The notes under the pieces were generated by a model. That model was given only the letters and a program-made list of their open reading frames with translations, was not told the DNA's origin and made no database searches. Positions 22,852-32,237 of a stretch of DNA of 64,000 nt are shown one piece after another (the stretch's first letter is position 1; each line of letters begins with the position of its first letter). A program made the translations under genes and the position numbers. Where the stretch lies: positions 243,305-307,304 of the forward strand of contig CAAAJI010000019.1 of the NCBI GenBank assembly GCA_900642245.1, given 5' to 3'. This stretch comes from Fragilaria radians (Eukaryota; Bacillariophyta; Fragilariophyceae; Fragilariales; Fragilariaceae).

Positions 22852-23734
22852 TTAATAGTATGCGCCACCTACCCACTCGTTGACAATATCCAACATAGGC
22901 TTCTGCTCAAGGGCAGTTGTAATTAGAAGGGCGAAAATTCCAACCATTGCCAAACGTCCATTCACAATCTCAGCTTCTTCTGTTAGTCCAAGCTTGAGGG
23001 CTGGCAAATATCCAAAAGGCTCACTATTACGAGCCATTGCTCGGTCATAGACTGGTGAAGAGGGGTCGAGAAGGAGAGGATCAGTGAAAGGAAGAGGGCA
23101 AATAGTGGAGAGAAGAGATACCGCAAAGAAATGCACATTGGCAATGAGGATTAGTGCTCGCTCATTAGTGATGGTTTCTTTTCCGGAAATAATAGCTAAA
23201 GATCCCCATTCCTTAAGATCCAGTGCCATATCAGCATCAGGAATAAGACCATGTCCCTTGCAGTAGGCAGTCGCACAAATAAAGAACCATCCAAACATGG
23301 CGTGACGTCCATTCCACTTTTCAGCATGCACTGAAGGACCCCATCCCCACTTCGCGAATTTAGGAAATTGAAATTCAAAATCACTCGTGGCAGAATCGTA
23401 GTCGAAGGGAGCAAAACCACCTTTAATGTTCAAGGAAGTGCTAAGATAGAAACGAGAAAGTTAGTCAACATATGAATTTCAAGGTCCCTGCCATCAACTT
23501 TAAGATTTGATATCCTTCGTCACGTAAGTTTACGTAGGCCTTATTGGTACGACACGCGCAAATCCAAAAACCTCAACTTGGGCGCAATTACGATGAAACG
23601 ACCTTTGCCTGATGATACTAGTGTGAAACCCTACATTCATACCTTTGAGACGAAACCTTAGGAATGGAGGCAGGGGTGAAGGCAGTAACACCGCTGAGGG
23701 CGAGGACGGCGGCAAGTGTCTTGATGATAGCCAT
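22852..23734 (-). CDS. Light-harvesting chlorophyll-binding protein, RedCAP-like, plastid-targeted
   Basis: Two exons, complement(join(22852..23440,23643..23734)), 226 aa; the 202-nt intron (AG|GTATG...CTTAG|C) restores the frame. Exon 1 encodes only the presequence MAIIKTLAAVLALSGVTAF/TPASIPKV: a signal peptide followed by a Phe-containing cleavage motif like the ASAFAP motif of diatom plastid proteins, then a transit peptide. The mature part has three predicted thylakoid helices. Helices 1 and 3 carry the chlorophyll-binding motifs AEKWNGRHAMFG and AEIVNGRLAMVG. The inserts between helices and the C-terminal VGGAYY look more like red-lineage CAB-like proteins (RedCAP) than main fucoxanthin Lhcf or Lhcx proteins; that assignment is from memory of the family. 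Role: pigment binding around photosystem I or II. Confidence 0.85.
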
Positions 23735-24451
23735 GTTTATTTCCTTATGAGAATGAAGTCGGATGAAAAACGTTTCGGGTTCCTTTCCAAGTACACTGTG
23801 TTGAAAATGACGTTGAGCCAATCTTTTTCACTTCAGTCCGTCCGTACGTCACGGAAATCCAGCCAATTGTTAGCACCGTACGATACGGTATTGACGATAA
23901 AATTGATCTTTAAAATTCTTGCCATACTTCGATTGGCAATCCGTTTCTGTGAATATAGAAAAAGTCAAGGAAAGGTCTTTAACAGTTTATCGTGCATAAA
24001 GCAAAGGCAGAATTGAATCTTTCAAAAACAAAAAGCAGGTAAATCATGATTTGAATTGATTGTCATAATTTTTTGATACCCCATTTCGTAACTGAATCAT
24101 AAAGTAATTAAGCGGAATAATGATTACTCTTGTATTAAATTTTTCTTGATTCTTTATGAGCGCCTTACAAACAATCAATCTTGTCCTTATTCAATGATAC
24201 TATGTATTTCATGAGGATCGTGTGGTCCTAGAAAAAGAGATTAAATTTTTCAGGAAAACATACACACACTTTTCAGTGGTTAAAGAATTTTCGAGAAATC
24301 TATAGTAAAGATTCTCAAATTAACAAATAGCAAAGTAAATTTCTCATCAATCCTTTTCAACAATCTGCAACGAAAACTTAAATCTAAATCTAAATTAGGA
24401 TATCTAACTTCAAAGACTACAATTGAAATAGACTCAAATGATAACTCAAAG
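23735..24451. other. Spacer between LHC and LETM1
   Basis: About 700 bp between two co-oriented genes. It should hold the LHC promoter next to 23,735 and the LETM1 3' UTR next to 24,451. The part from 24,376 is also the edge of the duplicated segment. Plus-strand frames here are antisense or random. Confidence 0.4.
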
Positions 24452-27408
24452 CTATGGTATTTGCTGATCATCTTTTTGACTTTTGGAATGCTTAACAAGG
24501 AGTCGATCAAGATCCCCATCCTGGCCTTTCTTTACCAATTGAACACTACAACAAAGTTAGACATTTCTACATTAGATATAACAATGCACGAACTTACATT
24601 TTACTAGTTTCGATCCATTTCTTGAATTCATTCACAGTAAAATAACCGTCCTTATTTTCATCCTTACGCATTGTGAGTTGTGGATTCAGACATACTGAAG
24701 GAAATGACACATTACTTCAAAGCACATACCATTAAGGCTGCTATTGCCATAGCTTCATCGTAAGATAAACTTCGCTTCAAGACGCGTTGTAGCGCATCGG
24801 CCATTTCTTCCAATGTAAGAATACCGTCTCCATCCTTATCCAAAAAGTGAAGCTTATCACCAATCTTCTCCTCCACACTTTCGAGTTGGGATTCAATCTT
24901 GACAACCATCCTGGAAACTCTTGCCTTTAAGCTAGCATAAGTGCTGTCCATTTCGCCTTCCGATGTGGAATCGATATTTTCTGTAGTAACGGCATCACCA
25001 GCTTTTGACTCTGCAGTATTAGTCGATACTGCAACTTCATTCAACACTTCTGCGTCTTTCAGAGTGGTTGAGGCACTCGTCTTCTCTGCTTCACTCCTTT
25101 CTATATTTTTCTTATCGACGACAATGATTTCAGACATTGATTGATCTATGTACAGTTTTTCAGGGATATTGCTATCACCGTTTTCAATCGATACATTTTT
25201 CACAGTTCGTTCAGTATCCCCTTCGTGAATCACACTGGACATCGCAGCTTTGATCCTTTCTAGTTCTTCGCGCTCTTTTGTCAAGGGATCTGCACTGATC
25301 AACTGAGAAATTGCATCCATTTCTTGAGTTGACAGAAACTCGTCATCAATATTTTTGGTTTCATCAACAACCTTTCCTTGCGATTCACCACTAAGTTTGT
25401 CTTGAGTATCGGCCGTATCATCTTTACTAACAATATCTTCCGAAGCAGAAGTGCCTTCAGACACTTTATTCGCTGACACTTGTATATCTTGTTTTTCCTT
25501 CTCTTGCTCTTTTTTCTTGCTTGCGGCCGCACGCTCTTGTTGTTCCTCGAGGATGCGCTCATTTTGTGCCTCAATGACTTCTAACTTAATTTTGGTGATT
25601 TCAGGGTCACTTTTCTTCTCCTCAGATGTAGCAACTTGAAGAACTACCTCATTTACTATATCTTGATCTAAACCCGATATAGCTTCCGCCAATCCGGCAA
25701 CGGCTTTTCGACCATCGTCATGGGCTACTGGAGATTTTAACTCATCACTTAGGAAGAAGATTCGACTCATGATCAACAAAGAGATTGGGACATTCTTATT
25801 TACAGACAGATCAAGCCACTGCTGTAATGCTTCCCTGTAGGCATCTTTACTTAAACCTGTCGATCGCATTCCTCTCTCTTGGCAAGCTTCACGCAATTCC
25901 ATCTTGGTGAGGGAACTGATTCCTTCCCATAGGATGCGTTGGTCATCTTCAACGAGTGTTCTGATTTTGTGACGAAGCTGGAATCGCAAGAAACTATCTC
26001 CTCCGTAAGGGGGTATATTCATGTAACGACACATATTGATCAGCTGCATGCGAGGCATATTATCCAACGTCAAATCATCATGAAACTGTGATGCAAATTG
26101 AATGATAACATCGGCAGGAAGAATTTCACCACTACGAGCTCTACCTAAGAAATCCAGCATGGCAGCCGCTGATTGCTCTTGCTTTACTGACTTTTCTTTC
26201 TCTGATCCAACAGCATTCTCTAGACGCGACGCGGCATTCGATTTTTGTTCTTTCGCCATGGCTTGGAGCGTTCTTTAAGCACATAGTTATGAGTAAGAAG
26301 AGGAAGAATATCGATACAATCAAAACGACAGCTTTGTGACTTACTCTTGGAAAAATTGAGCCATAGCGATTCTCGACTGTAATTCACGTTTCATATTCTC
26401 TTCAGCCTTTAGGGAGTCTTGAAATGTCGAAGGCAACATATTCGGGAAAATGCGTAGTGCAAAGGGCAGCGCAAATTCCATGAACGGGATAATTATAAAC
26501 ATACTAAATGGAACTAATCGGAAAAGGTCAGAAACAGTTCTTAGTAACTGCTTCCTCTCACGACGCGTCAAAGTAGAGCCCTGCAAAGTCCGACCGAAAA
26601 GCTTCCTCGCAGTTTGCATATCTGCGTACAGGAGTTTGGTTCCCATCCAGTAATGATGCGCCTCGTGCTTTATAACTTCCCACAATCGATGCAAGGCCTG
26701 GCGTAATTCTGATGGGTGTGTAGCGTAGTAAAATGTCCATCCAGGTAACTTTACAACAAAGTTGGCAATTGCCATAGAGGCAGATTTGATAGACGCTTGT
26801 ACTTGTTCCAATATTTTCTCCGTTGTCCCTTTTGTGCTAGTCTTCATCGAATCAGACACCTTAGAAAGAGCTTCCTGGGTACTGACATCCTTGACAGCTG
26901 CATTCTGAGGATTTTTCGAAGAGGTTGAAAAATGAGCCCGGTGAACAGTACAACATGAACGCGAGAAGTCATGGCGTATATTCTGCCCGGTTACAAAGTT
27001 ACGAATAAAAAGATTCGATGATGAAGTTGAGAATCGATGAAGATAGTCCTCGAAAGATTTATGCTCATTCGATTCGGCTATAAACTTAGATTTGGGTACC
27101 GGTAGTATGTTGTTGACCTCAGATCCAAGTAATATGGAGTTTCTCACGCTTCTCAAGGAATGCAGGTGATTTCTTGCGGATTCTGAAATGCGAAAATCAT
27201 CAAGTCCCCTTCGGTCAGGCGATGAGACATCGTAAGGCAAATTATCGCGTACATTGATTTGATTCAAATATTCATTCTTTGAGGAAACCGAAGTCAGTAA
27301 GTGTGAGGTTGCAGGGAGGAATTCTAGAGCACTTTTCAATCGTTTTTGTTCAAAGATAATACGCTGAGAAGAACGACGCGCAATCAAACAGGAAGCAATC
27401 ATTCTCAA
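24452..27408 (-). CDS. LETM1: LETM1-type mitochondrial ion-exchange protein with EF-hands
   Basis: Four exons, complement(join(24452..24545,24598..24662,24730..26272,26345..27408)), 921 aa. All introns (52, 67 and 72 nt) are GT..AG and the frame is continuous. Homologues sit in the mitochondrial inner membrane and support K+/H+ or Ca2+/H+ exchange. The N-terminus MRMIASCLIARRSSQRI is Arg/Ser-rich like a mitochondrial presequence. The LETM1 core includes the TM segment LVPFSMFIIIPFMEFALPFA followed by FPNMLPSTF, then DELTLDN..NMPR, FLRFQL and WLDLSVNKNVPISLLI. The C-terminal part has a Lys/Glu-rich coiled coil and two EF-hand loops, DKDGDGILTLEE and DENKDGYFTVNE; the second is created only by splicing exon 2 to exon 3. 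The last exon ends VKHSKSQKDDQQIP. Its terminal exon is duplicated at 21.9 kb. Confidence 0.9.
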
Positions 27409-30240
27409 AAGTTGAGATCAATGAATTTTTATGGAGGACGACGATGTTCCAACGCTGACCACAACGTCTCAAAAATATGGACACATGCGCAGAAGATTCT
27501 TAGAAACTGAAATCCATTCGATTTTAAGATTCCATTGAACTCCGTTTGCGGGAATTATGTTTTTCCACGTGAATTTTTAGCTTCCGATAATTTCGAATTC
27601 CTCGATGGAAAACAGCTGCTAAACATAAGAAGTCGTTGGTTTTGCAACTCCAATGTTTAACAAATCCATCTAAGAGCATGTCTCATGCGGTGAGTAAATC
27701 ATAAATTCATTGAATATGAACTCTTCGCTTGACATGCAATAATGTGCAGCCAGTGTTATGCACATGCCTCGAAAGTGTTTACTTATTTCATAATCATTTT
27801 TTTGTATACTACTTTAATTAAATTGTTTTAAATTTAATTTGAATGGTCATTATAGCACCTATTAATACGAGACATACATTCAATTAGTCCTGACATGTAT
27901 GACTGAGGTAAGCAATTACATCTCTTAGATCATTTTATTTCAATTCCTATTTTATTCGATATTTTCCATTTGATTCATTATCGGGTAGGATAATGTCTTC
28001 TGAAGAATTCCCAGTGATTTAAAGAATAGCCTTTTATTTATTAGGACTTTGGATGTCTGACTTTTTTCCTTCCATGGCTTGTATGTTGATGCAATTTCCG
28101 AAGCAAGCAAAAAGGCAGAGTGACAGTTGAATTATCTGTCTCTTTGTTGGATTAATAATTGGTAGAATTCTCACGGCAGTAATTTGAGATGCATACGTTG
28201 CCGTTTGTATTGATTGGCTTGCTATTACTTAATTTTCTTTTTCAATTCAGAAATGAAAAGGTATTATAGATCCCATGATGATCAAAGGTCTCTACACTCA
28301 TACTGAGATAGCATATCACTTGATTTATGGATTCTGCTGTTGGCAGAGCCCTCAAAAGTGAAAAGTGTCTAATTTAGGAACAGAAAGGCTTAAACTGTCA
28401 GAAGCGTATAGAAGGTAACTCAATTATAATTAAGTATTAACGCTTGATCTGGATCAGATTACCACATTTATGTAACGACTTTATGCAACCTGTCGTAAGA
28501 AAAACGTGTCATTGTCTTACTTAGTATGCTATATCCAAACTATAAAGTGATATCCAGTACTGCTATCATCGAAAAAAGACCTCTGTAGATGTAAATGCCT
28601 GATGATTTACGCCGTTTAGTTCTGATGGTCACGCACCTAAATCTTGAAGTTCTGTCCGAATATAAGCTTGGATTTCTTGAGCTATGTAGCATAGCTGCCT
28701 CTTGCGTTTAAAGCAATATTCCAGGAGTCTCCATTCCATTATTAAGCAGCGTTTGATTACAGGTACAAAACTACATCTCATATCATGTTAGGAATATTAG
28801 AGTAATAGAAGCCTTAAGGACACATTACTCCTATAAACGTTTTCAAGCACGTTGTTATGCGACTAGCCAAATTGTACTTTAGCATTGTGCTCTCCTTAGA
28901 CGGCTTCCTTTGTTTGATATGATCGCATTGTAAAGCAATCCCTTTTGGGATTCGGATTGTGTCATCTATATACGTGCCCGAGAGGGTAAGGTCAACTTCA
29001 AATAGATTTAGCGCAAAGATTTACTCTAGATGGGTTGAGTGCCTTTTGTTGGAAATCATTCATGTTAGGATTCTTCATCATATTTGTTAATGTAGCCTAA
29101 GGATATAAATCTCTCACACCAGCAGTGGAGAACCTAACAATAATTTCAAACTTGACTAAACTTTCAATGAAGTCCTTTCATATTAGTACACGTAAATCAT
29201 CAAGATCTGTCAGAACATAGTCCACACTTTATACAGAGTTGTAAAGGAAACTTTTGAAATCTGTGTATAGGCGTTTATGATCGTAGTTCCTTAATTTTGG
29301 GCAAATATCTTAGCATTATATCAGATTTAATTGGATAAGTAGTGATATTCCAAGAATTACATACGGCTCAACGCTTACAAAAACTAGAATTAGCAATATA
29401 GAGATTGCGAGAAAGGAAATTCAAATATGTGCGAAAGGCATTCAATCACAGAAAATGTAGGTTCTATATATCTCATCACTTACAGAACCTCCTCAATCAT
29501 TTTAGTCGCAGGAAGTAAGAATTGGCGTTCGATGTTGCATGTGGCTTATTAAACATGCTTATTAAACTTGTTTGAAAAAGTTTATAATGGCATTAAAAGA
29601 TAATTAATGCTGTGCACTCAATAGTCAAAAATTTGATAATTTATCAATTATGTGAAAAGTTGAAATAAGATTCCTTTCCAAAAGATATATTAAAACACTA
29701 TCAATCAAACATACACACATTGGCAACTGATAGCCAATCGATTTAATTTTTGAAGTGCACTTCATTAACTTCCCATCAACATAATCTCAGTTTCTAGGAT
29801 TCAACCAGCCTACAAAAGAGACATTCGAACATCATCAAATCAGCAAATTTTGTATCGACCAGTGATAGACAATCTTTTAATATACATCCCATTAAGTAAA
29901 GTGTTCGAGGTATGAACATGTCACTAAGTTAGCAGTTGAAGGGATACAATATATATTCCCTCCAGATAAGACTTTTATAAACGAGTTATCACACTTAATG
30001 TTTCGTCAAAGATTAGGATATATGTGTACTCAAAGTATCTTGTAGTGCTCGCATTTGAGTTTGGAGCAGGAGTTCCAGTCTAAATTTATTTTGGCAATCG
30101 GTGGTATGGATTTGGCGTCATCTTCGATAAAACAAAAGACAATAAGCGTCTCCCAAAGTATACACCTACCCAAAATATATGGCTTGCCTTTCTTCACTCT
30201 GCAAGGGCATGTAATTTGGACTGATTAAACACTGCAGTAA
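27409..30240. other. Gene-poor AT-rich spacer
   Basis: About 2.8 kb in which no open frame of at least 60 codons with coding character was seen. The first ~200 bases should contain the LETM1 promoter. Nothing else is supportable. Confidence 0.5.
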
Positions 30241-30819
30241 TCAGCCATTCAAGGCTTGGTGAAGCCTCCAATCAAAGTTCACGAGATGTACTGAAAAAGC
30301 TACCTTCCAAATCTTGACATGTCATTATTTAGGTGCAGATTAGATGGCACTAAATGTGACCCTGAACTCAGTTTTACAGTAATATACAACCGTAACAACC
30401 GTAGGACTCAAATTGATCCAAGATACAAGAAGTAAGAGACACAGATTAAGTCTCACATCATTTGTAATATCTTTCATGAATTTGAGTCTGTAATCATCAA
30501 ACTCATGAAAAGATCAAGAAAGAGATTAGGAAAAGCCAAAAGAGGTTGCTTTGACTGTATCTCGGCATCACTTCATCAAAAAGTCTCAAGGTACATGCCC
30601 ATATTGAGGACATTTGACCATAAGGATCATGAATTTAAATTAGGACCCGTAATGACAAGATATAATGATTGCATTATGACAGGAATCGCTCCAATGATTA
30701 AATATTTGATGCAAGAAATCTCAAGAAGCATTAATGTCACTGAGGTAGGAACCTTCATATACCATCTGACTCCTACCTCATCCACAAGCAGTAAGTCCAA
30801 TGATGCAGAGAGTTCTTGA
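30241..30819 (+). pseudogene. Copia Gag-like relic frame
   Basis: One plus-strand frame, interrupted by stops near 30,292 and 30,433, reads FRCRLDGTKCDPELSF, QIDPRYKK, then IKSHIICNIFHEFESVIIKL and MKRSRKRLGKAKRGCFDC. This order (C-R-L-x-S/G-T-K-x-D-P-E-L, then a HI-x-x-N-x-x-x-E-F/Y box, then a Lys/Arg helix) resembles the Gag of algal copia elements as I remember it. The final 104 codons (30,505-30,819) are open. The tail after about 30,600 does not fit Gag. No partner Pol is found beside it on this strand. Confidence 0.45.
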
Positions 30820-32237
30820 TATCTTCAAAATAGATTTTCAAAAAAGGATGCTAGTAAAGACATGAACAACATATAATTGAAAAGAATTCTTTCAGTCCTT
30901 TTAAGAGGAGATTTTTATTGGATCGGATATGCATGGCCTCCAGTTGCTCATCCGCATAAATTGGGTTCAAAGGTAGAGCATTCAACCGCAATTATTGATT
31001 ATCGGTACGAAACATGATCAATTCCTATTCAGCAAATCCATACCTTTCTAAAACAAACACAGTTAAGTGACATTCCATGTCCTTCTCAACAGTTTAATGG
31101 AGTCTACTTGATGTACAAAATCGTTTTTGCACGATTTTTTGTGATGCAGTTTTCTAAGTTTGGTTTTTGTCATCCATCTTTGGTAAGGCTAGGTATTTTC
31201 CACACTCTATAGCATTATGCTTGAAAGAGAAGTACTTACATTTTACCGGTTCTCAAAATACTTTTTATCCTCTTCATACTTTGAGGTAAGATATTCATTA
31301 GAGGTTTTGTACAATCCTGTTTGAGCAGATCGAAATCTTCTCGCTAGTTGAATTGACCTTTCTTAACATTCTAACAGAAGGCATACTCAAGGTTTAAGAG
31401 GCGGCTTCTCTCTCTCTCTCGACATTCTGGATTTTGTATAATTCTAACATAAGACTTTTTCATATCACTCAGTGCGCTGTATTTGAACGATAGTAATGGT
31501 TTCATGGTTCTCAAATTTGTGATGTCTTTATTTTCATCAGATGCCATGTCTCTTATTAGCCATAGCCAATAGAGGGATGTTAAAGTCTCCATTCTTGCAT
31601 TTCAGTTTACAACAAAGATAACGAAACCTCATTTTATAGAAAGACTGGACATGTTGGTTACTTTTTTCGTGTTCATGATATTCAGCTAAGCACTGTGGAG
31701 GAATTTTAAAAATCTTTAAACTGACACACATTTGGAAAATGAACATTTACCGATTGTCCCGATATCATCCATTACCAATCATATTGAGACATGTCAATCT
31801 ATTGGATAGTTTGATATTTTTAACAGTTTTTTCCTTACTTATACTTAACAATTTGATATCTTTCTATGTGTTTGAGGAATCAGTTTTAACATCAAGATCA
31901 AGCTGCATGGACGTATGTGCATTGGGATAGAAATATTGCTCTAAAAAGCAAAGCAATGACTCCTAATCATTATGTCTGTGATGTTGTTGAATATCAATTA
32001 AACCTATTCCTAGAAGACTTTGTTTTTGGCATCATGGGTCCTAGGTTTTGCTGTTAACGCTAACTTCGATACTACATATATGTGCTTCATTCAAATTGTC
32101 GCTAATTTGTCAAGTGTCCACTCAACAATTTCTTGTATCGAAATATGGATTCCTGTTAAATCCTGCTTTTTGTTAAAGCTTCTTTCATTATTTGACAAGT
32201 AACTTTGTGTTTGTGGAATTAATGAAAATTGATAATC
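30820..32237. other. Spacer upstream of the repeat-protein gene
   Basis: No recognisable gene. A short CT dinucleotide run lies near 31,409-31,421. Close to the downstream gene, a short upstream ORF at 32,222-32,248 overlaps the chosen start codon in another frame. Confidence 0.4.

Noticed and set aside
23645..24016. 123-codon plus frame opposite the LHC presequence
   Set aside because: It is antisense to exon 1 of the LHC gene, whose signal peptide is clearly real.
24280..24519. 79-codon minus frame across the last LETM1 exon
   Set aside because: It reads the exon in the wrong phase; the spliced frame gives a sensible LETM1 tail.
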